This document shows positions 9,410 to 17,654 of a stretch of 64,000 nt of DNA, in pieces. The DNA lies in the NCBI RefSeq assembly GCF_024519465.1, contig NZ_JALJRW010000011.1, positions 1 through 64,000 on the forward strand. Direction: 5' to 3'. Origin of the DNA: Stenotrophomonas sp. Ste86. Lineage in GTDB: Bacteria; Pseudomonadota; Gammaproteobacteria; Xanthomonadales; Xanthomonadaceae. Numbering within the stretch: position 1 is the first letter of the stretch; each line of letters begins with the position of its first letter. The translations under genes and the position numbers were made by a program. The notes beneath the pieces are model-generated. The model did not search any database. It was not told the DNA's origin and saw only the letters and a list, made by a program, of their open reading frames with translations.

Positions 9410-9552
9410 GGGTTGGCATCCTTGATTGCAACGGCACCGTCGCCGTGGATACAGACTGCGACAGTCGGCGTTTGGACGCGGTCAAGCGCGCATGAAACGG
9501 ATGCTCACCTGCTTGAATGGACCATGGCTGCCCAGGCAAACCCGACGCAAAG

Positions 9553-9579
9553 AAAAAGGCCGGGAAACCCGGCCTTCTT
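9553..9579 (-). terminator. intrinsic terminator after the entericidin gene
   Basis: Read on the minus strand, AAGGCCGGG-TTT-CCCGGCCTT is followed by a T-run. This is a canonical stem-loop plus U-tract, 23 bp downstream of the small lipoprotein stop. Confidence 0.8.
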
Positions 9580-9601
9580 CGTTGACGCCTGATCGAATCG
9601 A

Positions 9602-9739
9602 TCAGTTGGTCTTGGCAGCGTCTTCGACCTTCTCGCCAGCCTTCTGCACATCCTTGCCGGCACCGGCAACGGTGTTGCAGCCGGACAGCATGGCCACCGA
9701 GAACATCGACAACAGCATCAGTGCAATAACACGCTTCAT
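9602..9739 (-). CDS. entericidin-type small lipoprotein
   Basis: A 45-residue open frame. The N-terminus MKRVIALMLLSMFSVAMLSG leads to a lipobox Cys at residue 21 (LSGC). The mature part has the entericidin pattern NTVAGAGKDVQKAGEKVEDA. AGGAGAA lies 4 bases upstream of the ATG and an intrinsic terminator follows. Entericidins A/B form an antidote/toxin lipoprotein pair in E. coli; only one copy is present here, so toxin-antidote function is not implied. Outer-membrane lipoprotein. Confidence 0.9.
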   Translation of the reverse strand: MKRVIALMLLSMFSVAMLSGCNTVAGAGKDVQKAGEKVEDAAKTN

Positions 9740-9968
9740 GGGGTTCTCCTAATTGATCTACGTCGACACCGGAATCCGGTCCCACCTGTCAGATGGGCAC
9801 GCGCGCGCCCTCGGCGCAGTGCGGCCCTTCTTCCTGATCGCGGTGACGTAGTGGCCGTTTCCGGCACTGCCGCCGCGTGGATGCAATCTGGCGGGAACGG
9901 CGTGCAGCGAATGTGAACGCGGCTTGCGATCATTCAGCCACGCGCCGGAAAGCGCCGCGTGGCGAGGA

Positions 9969-10889
9969 TCAATCGCGCATCAACGTGGATTTCCCGAACA
10001 GGCTTTCGACCAGGTCCACCGCCAGCACCGCCGTGCTGTTGCGGTTGTCCAGCAGCGGATTCAGCTCGACGATATCCAGTGACCCCATGCGCCCGGTGTC
10101 GGCGATCATCTCCATCACCAGCTGCGCCTCGCGGTAGTTCACCCCGCCCGGCACGGTGGTGCCCACGCCCGGGGCGATGCTCGGATCCAGGAAGTCCACA
10201 TCGAAGCTGACATGCAGGTGGGTGTTGTCATCGATGCCCTGCAGCGCCGCTTCCATGGTGCGCTTCATGCCCGCCTCGTCGATGTAGCGCATGTCGTACA
10301 CATCCACCTGATGCTGCTTGATCAGGCGCTTCTCTTCCTGGTCCACCGAACGGATGCCGATCTGGTGCACCTGCTGCGGGCGGATCGCCGGGGCGTCGCC
10401 GCCCAGCCGGGTCAGCGCGTCCGGGCCCAGCCCACATAGGCAGGCCACCGGCATGCCGTGCACGTTGCCCGACGGGGTCACTTCGCTGGTGTTGAAGTCC
10501 GAATGCGCATCCAGCCACAGCACGCGCAGGGTCTTGCCCTGCTCGCGGCACCAGCGCGCCACCGCGGTGATCGAGCCGATGCCCAGGCAGTGGTCGCCGC
10601 CGAGCATGATCGGTATGCGCCCGGCCTGCAGCTCGGCATAGGTGGCGTCCATCAGTGCGCGGTTCCAGGCCACCACTTCGTCCAGGTGGCGATAGCCCTG
10701 CACCGGCGGCGTCCACGGATTGCGCGGGCCGTCCAGGTTGCCCAGGTCGCGCACATCCACGCCCCGGGCGGTCAGCGCCTCGGCCAGCCCGGCGATGCGC
10801 AGGGCGTCCGGCCCCAGACCCGCGCCGCGATGGCCCGCCCCGATATCGGTGGGAACGCCGATCAGGGAAACCGGGGAGTACGTGGCCAT
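9969..10889 (-). CDS. rocF: arginase
   Basis: A 306-residue ureohydrolase converting arginine to ornithine and urea. The binuclear Mn2+ motifs are complete: GGDHCLGIGS near residue 97, DAHSDFNT near 123 and SFDVDFLDPS near 226. The SGNVHGMPVA substrate loop is typical of arginase rather than agmatinase. The start at 10889 has GGAGG 5 bases upstream; the frame runs open to 11141, but that extension does not look like arginase. No urease or ornithine cyclodeaminase gene is adjacent. Confidence 0.93.
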   Translation of the reverse strand: MATYSPVSLIGVPTDIGAGHRGAGLGPDALRIAGLAEALTARGVDVRDLGNLDGPRNPWTPPVQGYRHLDEVVAWNRALMDATYAELQAGRIPIMLGGDHCLGIGSITAVARWCREQGKTLRVLWLDAHSDFNTSEVTPSGNVHGMPVACLCGLGPDALTRLGGDAPAIRPQQVHQIGIRSVDQEEKRLIKQHQVDVYDMRYIDEAGMKRTMEAALQGIDDNTHLHVSFDVDFLDPSIAPGVGTTVPGGVNYREAQLVMEMIADTGRMGSLDIVELNPLLDNRNSTAVLAVDLVESLFGKSTLMRD

Positions 10890-11159
10890 GGGGTGCCTCC
10901 TGCAAATGCGGAAAAAGAGCCACAGTCTAGCCAGCCCGGCATGGGACGACTCGCGGCGATGCAGCAGCACCGGCAAGCCCGACAGGTTGCCGATGACCGT
11001 CGACGGCGCTGCGCGCCACTGAGCGTTGTATCGCGACGCGGCTGGAATGCCTTGCGCGTCAATGCTTTGACACCCGCGTCGACGCGCACGCGGTTCATCC
11101 TGCGTTACCCGTGAAGGCAAAAATACCGTGCTACATTTCACACTTCTTCGCAGTACTGA

Positions 11160-11180
11160 TTGACTAATCCATTACGGATT
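11160..11180 (+). promoter_or_regulatory. candidate promoter/operator of the Roadblock-GTPase operon
   Basis: TTGACT at 11160-11165 resembles a -35 box. The inverted repeat AATCC-ATTAC-GGATT (11166-11180) follows at once, upstream of the GTG start at 11215. I cannot identify a convincing -10 box, so this is a weak call. Confidence 0.3.
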
Positions 11181-11214
11181 GGTTCGTGTTTCGTCGTGTG
11201 CCAGGGGGCAGTAC

Positions 11215-11667
11215 GTGCAGCGCAGTACCATTCACCAGATTGTCCGCAGTGCCAGCGGCGAGAGCCAGCCGGCCCGACAGTTGTATGACATCGACCGCAT
11301 CCAGGCCGCATTCGCGCAGGCGCGCGAACGCGAGCGCGGCATTTCCCTGCTGATGCTGTCCACCGCCGATGGCCGCGCCGTGGCCGAGGATTCGGCACTG
11401 GACGTGGACGGGCGCCGCCTCGCCGCGATGGCCAACTCGTTCCTCACCCTGGGTGAGACCGTCTCGCGCGAACTGGCGCTGAGCGAAGCCGACTACGCCA
11501 CCATCTGTACACGCCAGGGCAACGTGGTGCTGATCCGCATCCAGGGCGACAAGCCGCTGACCCTCACCGCCGTGGGCGCACATGCGCTCAACATGGCCGT
11601 GCTGCTGTTCCATGCGCGCGAATGCGCCACCCGTCTTGAAGCCGTGCTGCGCGCTCGCGCCGCCTGA
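11215..11667 (+). CDS. Roadblock/LC7-domain protein 1
   Basis: A 150-residue protein with a Roadblock/LC7 fold: ARERERGISLLMLSTADGRA is the typical first strand pair, and LNMAVLLFHARECATRLE is the closing helix. Roadblock proteins dimerise and often act as GTPase-activating partners of MglA/Ras-like GTPases, one of which is encoded three genes on. A GTG start with AGGGGG 5 bases upstream is preferred over a TTG at 11179. First gene of a four-gene operon. Confidence 0.78.
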   Translation: MQRSTIHQIVRSASGESQPARQLYDIDRIQAAFAQARERERGISLLMLSTADGRAVAEDSALDVDGRRLAAMANSFLTLGETVSRELALSEADYATICTRQGNVVLIRIQGDKPLTLTAVGAHALNMAVLLFHARECATRLEAVLRARAA

Positions 11668-11741
11668 TCGTCCTCTTTCTGCAGTGCCTTCGGACGGGTC
11701 TTCGGCCTGTCTACCTCTTTGCCTGACTCACAAGGATTTTC

Positions 11742-12101
11742 GTGTCCAATCTCAATCTGGAAAAGCTCAACGCAGTCGCCGGTTTCGTCGGCGCGGCCCT
11801 GGTCGACAGTGACAGCGGCATGGCCCTGGCCACCGTCGGCGGCGGCAATATCAACCTGGAACTGGCCGCGGCCGGCAACACCGACGTGGTGCGCACCAAG
11901 CGTCGCGTGGCCGAGCAGCTGGGCCTGGCCGACAGCATCGAAGACATCCTGATCAGCCTGGGCACCCAGTACCACCTGATCCGCCCGCTGGAGAGCAACC
12001 CGGTGCTGTTCCTGTACGTGATCATGGACCGCGCCAAGGCCAATCTGGCGATGTCGCGGCACGAACTGAAGGCCTTCGAAAAGACCCTGGACTTCAGCTG
12101 A
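11742..12101 (+). CDS. Roadblock/LC7-domain protein 2
   Basis: A 119-residue single-domain Roadblock/LC7 protein. It opens with LNAVAGFVGAALVDSDSGMA and closes with LFLYVIMDRAKANLAMSRHE and a short helix. GTG start with AAGGA upstream. It differs clearly from Roadblock protein 1, so the operon encodes two distinct LC7 partners, as in systems where one is a GAP and the other a scaffold or sensor. 74 bp from the previous gene. Confidence 0.8.
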   Translation: MSNLNLEKLNAVAGFVGAALVDSDSGMALATVGGGNINLELAAAGNTDVVRTKRRVAEQLGLADSIEDILISLGTQYHLIRPLESNPVLFLYVIMDRAKANLAMSRHELKAFEKTLDFS

Positions 12102-12169
12102 TCGATGCATGTCCCGTGCGGCGCAGGCCGCGCGGGATCTCCGCGCCGCAGCGTGCCCCAAGGCATGCG

Positions 12170-13150
12170 ATGACCGGCCGCTTTGGCACCCCCATGAAAA
12201 CCCCCATGCGTACCTTCCAGATCGCCTCGATCGGGCTCGATCTGTTGCACCAGACCCGGCTCAAGCTGGCCAGCTCGATGCTGCTCGCCGAGCGCATGGA
12301 CGTGGCCCTGCAGGCGTGGTCCGCGCAGACCGTGGACCTGCTGGTGATCGGCCTGGACCATGTCGCCGGCGCCAATGCGCTGGCCCAGGCGCGTGCGCAG
12401 GGCGTACCGACGTTGGTGATCGCGCGCCGCTTCGCTGCCAGCGCGCGCGGTGAACTGCCGCACGGCGCCACCGTCCGCGATCTCAACGAACAGCTCTCCA
12501 CGCTGCTGCTGGCCGCACCGGAGGCGACTGCTTCGGCGCAGGGCACGCCGCTGCTGCTGCAGCTGGCCCAACACGGTGCACCGTCGACCGGCATGCACCT
12601 GCTGCAACGCGGTGCGATGACGCTGCTGGTCGACCCGGGCACACGCAGCATCGCCCTGCCCGCGTCCACCACGCTGGCCGAGGTGGCCGCGCAACTGGAC
12701 GATGCGACCTGGTCGCCGACCGCCATCGATGCGCAGACCTTCCAGCATCAGTACGCGTATCGGCTGCCGCAGCGGCATTCGTTCGAAGCGCTGTTTTTCT
12801 GCATTGCCCGCCATCGTCCCGAACTGCTGCCCGCAGCGGCCGGGCAGGCCTCGCTGCGGCTGCGCCAATGGCCCGACCTCAATGCCGAGGATGTGCCCGG
12901 CCACTGGCTGCTGCCGATCGCGCGCCTGCACGCGCGCCCGTGGCGTGCCAGCGCGTTGGCCGGTGCCTGTGGCATACCGCACGACACCGCCCAGTTGCTC
13001 TTTTCGGCCGCCCTTGCCAGCGGCCTCGCCTTGACCGAGGAAGCCCCCGTGACCCGTTCTGAACGCCGCGGCGACACCACCGATTCACGCTTCTTCTCCT
13101 GGGTGGCGCGACGCTTCGGCCTCACCTTGTTCCAGGGAGCCGCATCATGA
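12170..13150 (+). CDS. unrecognised protein of the Roadblock-GTPase operon
   Basis: A protein of about 326 residues with no family I can name. Residues about 25-110 read like an alpha/beta regulator fold (DLLVIGLDHVAGANALAQA). Residues about 245-310 look like a winged-helix tail (WRASALAGACGIPHDTAQLL), which is the position and flavour of the DUF742 partner in actinobacterial conservons. The start is uncertain: 12170 has AAGG 6 bases upstream, with alternatives at 12194 and 12206. Its stop overlaps the GTPase start (ATGA). Confidence 0.65.
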   Translation: MTGRFGTPMKTPMRTFQIASIGLDLLHQTRLKLASSMLLAERMDVALQAWSAQTVDLLVIGLDHVAGANALAQARAQGVPTLVIARRFAASARGELPHGATVRDLNEQLSTLLLAAPEATASAQGTPLLLQLAQHGAPSTGMHLLQRGAMTLLVDPGTRSIALPASTTLAEVAAQLDDATWSPTAIDAQTFQHQYAYRLPQRHSFEALFFCIARHRPELLPAAAGQASLRLRQWPDLNAEDVPGHWLLPIARLHARPWRASALAGACGIPHDTAQLLFSAALASGLALTEEAPVTRSERRGDTTDSRFFSWVARRFGLTLFQGAAS

Positions 13151-13686
13151 GCCAGCCCGCCAACAAGCTGGTTTTCGTCGGTGGCATGGGCGCGGGCAAG
13201 ACCACCGCGGTACGCGCGATCTCCGATGTCGAGCCGGTCAGCACCGAAATGCCGCTGAGCGAAGACGCCTACGGCGACAAGGTCGAAACCACGGTGGCGC
13301 TGGACTACAGCTCGATCGAGCTGGACGACGGCGAACTGCTGCACATCTACGGGGTGCCCGGCCAACGCTACCTGGATTTCATGTGGCCGATGGTCTGCGA
13401 AGGCGCGTTGGGGGTGATCGTACTGGTCAGCGCGCGCCACCCCGAGCCGATCGCTTCAACGGTGGAACTGCTGCAGGAGTTCTCGCGGATCGCGCCGCAG
13501 GCCAGCCTGGCGGTGGGCATCACCCGCACCGACGAACATCCCGAGCTGCTGGTGCCCGACGTGCGCCAGGCGCTGTTGGATGCCGGTTTCCGCCTGCCGG
13601 TGATGCGCGTGGATGCGCGCTCGGCCACGCAGGTGACGTTCATGGTGAAGTCGTTGTTGTCGTATCGGTACGCGCAGACGCAGTAA
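13147..13686 (+). CDS. Ras-like/MglA-type small GTPase
   Basis: A 179-residue P-loop GTPase. Walker A is VGGMGAGKTT at 11-20; the switch II motif is YGVPGQ near residue 70 in place of DxxGQ; the base-specificity loop reads GITRTDEH instead of NKxD. These departures match the ATP/GTP-binding branch seen with Roadblock partners (MglA, conservon CvnD). It overlaps the preceding gene by 4 bases. Proposed role: cytoplasmic switch controlled by the two LC7 proteins; the output is unknown. Confidence 0.85.
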   Translation: MSQPANKLVFVGGMGAGKTTAVRAISDVEPVSTEMPLSEDAYGDKVETTVALDYSSIELDDGELLHIYGVPGQRYLDFMWPMVCEGALGVIVLVSARHPEPIASTVELLQEFSRIAPQASLAVGITRTDEHPELLVPDVRQALLDAGFRLPVMRVDARSATQVTFMVKSLLSYRYAQTQ

Positions 13687-13731
13687 CGCTCGCCAGCGGG
13701 CACTGTCGGGGCGGAAGGGCGATGCGGGAAA

Positions 13732-13807
13732 TGGTGCCGGCACCCGGATTCGAACTGGGGACCTACCGCTTACAAGGCGGTTGCTCTACCAACTGAGCTA
13801 TGCCGGC
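13732..13807 (-). tRNA. tRNA-Thr (anticodon TGT)
   Basis: A 76-nt cloverleaf with encoded CCA. The acceptor stem is GCCGGCA/TGCCGGC, the D-arm AGCTCAGTTGGTAGAGC, the anticodon loop CTTGTAA on an ACCGC/GCGGT stem, and the T-loop GTTCGAATC. TGT reads ACA/ACN threonine codons. It lies downstream of the SPOR gene on the same strand. Confidence 0.97.
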
Positions 13808-13849
13808 AAAGGCACGGCGAGCGGCATGGGCCGTCGCGGAGCACGAATT

Positions 13850-14698
13850 CTAGCGCAACCGCGCACAGTCCAGCGAGCGCTGCTGGGCCGCGCCGCTGCG
13901 TTGGCGCACCGCACCGGGGTCGGCCTGATCGGCGAGGGTCGCATCCAACCACCACTGCGCGCTGCCATCACCGCCGCTGGCGACCATGCGGGCGTTGAAG
14001 CCGGCGGCGCTGAGTGCGGCCATGCGGCGTTCGGCGCCCTCGCGGTTGCGGTACTGGCCCAGGGCGATGGCGTTGGTCTCTTCGCCTTGGGCAATGATGT
14101 AGTAATCGCTCACCCCGGCCGCCACGATCCGCTTGACCGTGGCTTGTGCGTCTTCGCGGCTGGCGGCGGCTGGCAGCAGCACCCGGTAGCGGGTGGCCCC
14201 GGCATCGGCGATCTCACGCAGGCGGGTACCGCGCAGTGATGCACCGGCCTTGGCCTGCGCGGCCTGGGCGGCGGCACGGTCGGCGAAGGGCCCCAGGCTC
14301 ACGCACTGCGCCGGCGCGGCGGCGACCGGCGTGGGAGCCGCCGCAGGTGCGGCAGCCGGCGCAGGGGTTGGCGGAACCATCGCAGGTGTCGACGTCGGTG
14401 CCGGCGCTGCAGTCACGCTGGCGGTCGCCTGCTCGGTGACGGCCGCAGCGGGCGTGGCGACCGGCGCCGGCGCCGGCGCCGGCGTCGGCTCGGGCGTCAC
14501 ATCATCCAATGCCTGGGTTGGCGCGGCCGCCACCCTGGCGGCCGGCGGCGGACTACCGGTGCTCGGCAGCAACTGCAGCTGCGCCACGCCGGTAGTCGGG
14601 GCGGGCGCGGCCGGCACCGGGTCGCCACGCAACATCCACCACAACGCCACCCCCAGGTTGAGGATGGCCAGCACGACGATCAGGGCACGGGTCAGCAT
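13850..14698 (-). CDS. SPOR-domain membrane protein
   Basis: A 282-residue bitopic protein. It has an N-terminal transmembrane anchor (about 4-23, ALIVVLAILNLGVALWWML), a long Pro/Ala-rich periplasmic linker (about 28-130) and a C-terminal SPOR domain (about 130-245) with CVSLGPF near its start. SPOR domains bind denuded septal peptidoglycan, so a division or envelope role is inferred. It follows coaX by 9 bp and precedes tRNA-Thr; birA, coaX and this gene form one unit. Confidence 0.82.
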   Translation of the reverse strand: MLTRALIVVLAILNLGVALWWMLRGDPVPAAPAPTTGVAQLQLLPSTGSPPPAARVAAAPTQALDDVTPEPTPAPAPAPVATPAAAVTEQATASVTAAPAPTSTPAMVPPTPAPAAAPAAAPTPVAAAPAQCVSLGPFADRAAAQAAQAKAGASLRGTRLREIADAGATRYRVLLPAAASREDAQATVKRIVAAGVSDYYIIAQGEETNAIALGQYRNREGAERRMAALSAAGFNARMVASGGDGSAQWWLDATLADQADPGAVRQRSGAAQQRSLDCARLR

Positions 14699-14707
14699 GC
14701 GGGGATC

Positions 14708-15445
14708 CTACCCTGCGTCCGCAGGCTGGTGCACGGCCCAGCGCGCCAGGCCATCGAGCACCAGCGCCGGCTGGAAGTGCGCATCCACCAGCAGCGGCAT
14801 CAAGGCCGGTGCGCCACCGCCATGCACCAGCAGTGTCGGCATGCTGCCCAGCAGCTCGGCCGCCTGCAGGCGGCTGCGTTCGATCAAGGCCACCGCCGCC
14901 CCGTCGCAGCCGGAGGCCAGAGCATCGGCGGTGTCATTGGCGAACTCGCTGTAGTCACCGCCCGTGGCCGGCAACTGCACCGCACGCGCATGCAGCGCTT
15001 CGCGCATGGTGGTGGGCGAGGCCGCGATGCGGCCGCCGCGATGCAGCCCGTCGGCGTCGAGCAGATCGATGGTCAATGCCGTGCCGACACCGGCCACCAC
15101 CACCGCTTCGCCACGTTCGGCCACGGCCAGCAGGCCCAGGAAGCGATCCACGCCGAACTTCCCTGGGTCGGCGTAGGCCACCTGCACCCCGGCATAGCGC
15201 GCCTGCGTGCGCGCCACCCGCACCTGTTGAAAGCGCCCCTGCAGGATCGCCAGCATGCTGCGCGTCAGGGCGGGCGCGGCAACGCTGGCCACATAGGCCC
15301 CCCCGCCACTGGGCAGCGCCTGCAGCGCGTCGGCGGGCATTGCTTCGGCACCGTGCGGCCAGGCCTGCACATCGCCGGCACGCGCGCCCTGCAGCGGTGC
15401 GAACTTGAACCGGGAATTGCCCAGGTCGAACAACCAATCGCTCAT
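14708..15445 (-). CDS. coaX: type III pantothenate kinase
   Basis: A 245-residue ASKHA-fold kinase catalysing the first step of coenzyme A synthesis. The ATP-binding start is LFDLGNSRFKF; GVDRFLGLLA and AGVGTALTIDLLD carry the pantothenate and catalytic residues typical of CoaX. The ATG at 15445 overlaps the birA stop (ATGA), fixing the start; the open frame continues upstream inside birA without relevance. Confidence 0.93.
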   Translation of the reverse strand: MSDWLFDLGNSRFKFAPLQGARAGDVQAWPHGAEAMPADALQALPSGGGAYVASVAAPALTRSMLAILQGRFQQVRVARTQARYAGVQVAYADPGKFGVDRFLGLLAVAERGEAVVVAGVGTALTIDLLDADGLHRGGRIAASPTTMREALHARAVQLPATGGDYSEFANDTADALASGCDGAAVALIERSRLQAAELLGSMPTLLVHGGGAPALMPLLVDAHFQPALVLDGLARWAVHQPADAG

Positions 15446-16419
15446 TGCGCCCTCACGCTGACTTCGCCGGCATGCACATGCTGCTCCACGCCATCGATAC
15501 GCACGCGCAGTGCGCCATCTTCGGCCAACCCCAGCGCGACACCCTCGCGCCATTGTCCGCCCTGCTCCACGCGCACGGTTTTGCCCCGCAGCAGGTCCAG
15601 TTCGGCATAGCGCGGCAGGAACGGCGCCAGCCCCTGCGCATCGAAGGTTTCCAGCGCCGGCAACAGCCGCGCCAGCACGGCGGCCACCACGGTGTTGCGG
15701 TCTACCGGCGCGCCGGCGAGGGTGTCCAGGTCGATCCACGGCTGGGCGATCTGCGCCGCCGATGCGGCCGGCATGTGCACGTTGATGCCGATACCGATCA
15801 CCGCGCGCGCCGGGCCGGCGTATTCGCCGCCGCCCTCGGCCAGCAGGCCGACCAGCTTGCGTCCGTCCACCATCAGATCGTTCGGCCACTTCAGCTGGGC
15901 CTGCACGTAGCCCAGGTCGTGCAGCGCCTCGGCCACCGCGATGCCGGCCACCAGGCTCAAGCCGCTCAGGCGGACCAGGCCACCGGCGAACAGCCGCAGC
16001 ACCGACAGGTAGACGTTGGCGGCCAGCGGCGAGGCCCAGGCGCGACCGCGACGGCCACGGCCGCCGGTCTGGCGCTCGGCCAACAAGACGCGAACGCCCT
16101 GTTCAGGCGCGCTGCAGCGCAGCAATTCAGCGTTGGTGGAGTCCACCGTCCAGGCCACCTGCAGATCGTGCAGCAGGGCCGAGGTTGCCTTGGGCAGGCC
16201 GGCGCGGATCGTTTCAGGCTCAAGCAGATCCAGTGGCCGGGTCAGCCCATACCCTTCGCCCGCGCGCCCTTCGACTTCCACGCCCGCCGCCCTAAGTCCT
16301 TGAATCCGCTTCCAAATCGCGGCCCGGGTCTGGCCCAGTTCACGCGCCAGGGCGTCGCCGGAAAGGCGCCCGGCGCCCAGTTTGGCCAGCAGTTGGCGGT
16401 CGTCCACGGCATCTTCCAT
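15442..16419 (-). CDS. birA: bifunctional biotin-protein ligase / biotin operon repressor
   Basis: A 325-residue protein. An N-terminal winged helix (about 5-60: SGDALARELGQTRAAIWKRI) is followed by the biotin ligase domain with GGRGRRGRAW (biotinyl-AMP loop) and LKWPNDLM, and a C-terminal SH3-like cap. It biotinylates acetyl-CoA carboxylase BCCP and probably represses biotin genes. The ribosome-binding site is weak. The BirA-CoaX overlap is common in gammaproteobacteria. Confidence 0.94.
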   Translation of the reverse strand: MEDAVDDRQLLAKLGAGRLSGDALARELGQTRAAIWKRIQGLRAAGVEVEGRAGEGYGLTRPLDLLEPETIRAGLPKATSALLHDLQVAWTVDSTNAELLRCSAPEQGVRVLLAERQTGGRGRRGRAWASPLAANVYLSVLRLFAGGLVRLSGLSLVAGIAVAEALHDLGYVQAQLKWPNDLMVDGRKLVGLLAEGGGEYAGPARAVIGIGINVHMPAASAAQIAQPWIDLDTLAGAPVDRNTVVAAVLARLLPALETFDAQGLAPFLPRYAELDLLRGKTVRVEQGGQWREGVALGLAEDGALRVRIDGVEQHVHAGEVSVRAQ

Positions 16420-16527
16420 CAGGTGATCGGGAAAATTATGCGGGAAAGCCCGACCCGCTGCCTGCCGGGGTGGCTTCCAATCGCGGCGCTGAATCGGGCT
16501 AGAATCGAAAGCTGACCCGCCTTCCGG

Positions 16528-16812
16528 ATGTCGACGATGCGCCCGTTCGCCCATTGCCTGATCCTGCTGATGGCCCCCTTGGCCGCGCATGCTTCCGATG
16601 CGCTCACCAGCACGGGGCGGGGCGGCTGCGTGTATTCGCCGGCCGAAAGCGAGCGCACCGCGCCTGCAGCCGCACCGGCGGCACGTGCGCCTGCTGCCAA
16701 GCCCAGCGCCGCCAGCGGCGCCAGCACGGGTGGCGGCGGCAGCGATGACGACGTGCTGCCGCGCCTGCGCGCGCCGAAGTGGCACAGCTTCCTGCCGGGC
16801 ATGTTCCGCTGA
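16528..16812 (+). CDS. small exported Ala/Pro/Ser-rich protein
   Basis: A 94-residue protein with a signal peptide (MRPFAHCLILLMAPLAAHA) and a low-complexity Ala/Pro/Gly mature part ending in KWHSFLPGMFR. No family recognised. The internal Met at residue 4 is an equally plausible start. It ends 8 bp before mtfA and is probably co-transcribed with it. Confidence 0.6.
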   Translation: MSTMRPFAHCLILLMAPLAAHASDALTSTGRGGCVYSPAESERTAPAAAPAARAPAAKPSAASGASTGGGGSDDDVLPRLRAPKWHSFLPGMFR

Positions 16813-16820
16813 TCGAACGT

Positions 16821-17612
16821 ATGTGGGGCTGGTTGCGGCGCACGCCGCGCGGCATTGATGCAGACCTGTGGCAGCAAAGTTGCCAACGCGCCGCGTGGCT
16901 GCGCGGACTGGACGGGGAACGCCGCGAGCGTCTGCACACCCTGAGTGCGCGCTTCCTGCACGAAAAAACCATCAGCCCGGTCGGCAACCTGCAGTTGGAC
17001 GAAGGCGACGGCGTACTGCTGGCCGCGTTGTGCTGCCTGCCGTTGTTGGAACTGGGCGAGGTTGGCCTGCGCGGCTGGTCGCAGCTGATCGTCTATCCCG
17101 ATGCCTTCCGGGTGCAGCGCAGCCATGTCGATGCCGCCGGCGTACTGCATGAGTGGGATGACGAGCTCATCGGCGAATCCTGGGACAGCGGCCCGCTGAT
17201 CCTGTCGTGGGCCGATATCCAGGCCGACATCGCCGATCCGCATGCCGGCTACTGCGTGGCCGTGCACGAGATGGCGCACAAGATCGACGCACTGGACGGC
17301 GCCATCGATGGCACCCCGCCGCTGCCGCGAGACTGGCAGCGGCAATGGGCCAGGGATTTCCAGACCGCCTACGACGCGTTCTGCGCGCAGGTCGATCGCG
17401 GCCGCGACACGTTGATCGATCCGTATGCGGCCGAAGCCCCGGAAGAATTCTTCGCGGTGGTCACCGAGTACCACTTCTCCGCGCCGGATCTGCTGCAGCA
17501 GGAGATACCGACGGTTGCCGCGCATCTGCGCCGTTTCTACGGCGAGCCGCCGGGCCTGGCGGACAACCACCAACCGTCATCCGCTGCCCTGCACGTCACC
17601 ACGCCTCGGTAG
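16821..17612 (+). CDS. mtfA: MtfA-type zinc peptidase (M90)
   Basis: A 263-residue cytoplasmic M90 peptidase. The HExxH motif is HEMAHKID near residue 150, with a downstream Glu in EFFAVVTEYHF near 215. In E. coli MtfA binds the repressor Mlc and modulates glucose PTS expression; relevance here is inferred only. ATG at 16821 is chosen because MWGWLRR is the normal N-terminus. The stop TAG is part of the GTAG head of a SMAG palindrome. Confidence 0.88.
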   Translation: MWGWLRRTPRGIDADLWQQSCQRAAWLRGLDGERRERLHTLSARFLHEKTISPVGNLQLDEGDGVLLAALCCLPLLELGEVGLRGWSQLIVYPDAFRVQRSHVDAAGVLHEWDDELIGESWDSGPLILSWADIQADIADPHAGYCVAVHEMAHKIDALDGAIDGTPPLPRDWQRQWARDFQTAYDAFCAQVDRGRDTLIDPYAAEAPEEFFAVVTEYHFSAPDLLQQEIPTVAAHLRRFYGEPPGLADNHQPSSAALHVTTPR

Positions 17613-17633
17613 GCATCGACCGTTGGTCGATGC
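17609..17633. repeat. single SMAG/REP palindrome
   Basis: GTAG followed by GCATCGACC-GTT-GGTCGATGC, a 9-bp palindrome with a 3-base loop. The GTAG head overlaps and supplies the mtfA stop codon. It lies between the convergent mtfA and phoQ genes. Confidence 0.8.
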
Positions 17634-17654
17634 AATGTCCGGAACTGACGGACC

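Noticed and set aside
9602..9739. Entericidin as a toxin-antidote pair
   Set aside because: Only a single entericidin-like gene is present, so an A/B pair cannot be claimed.
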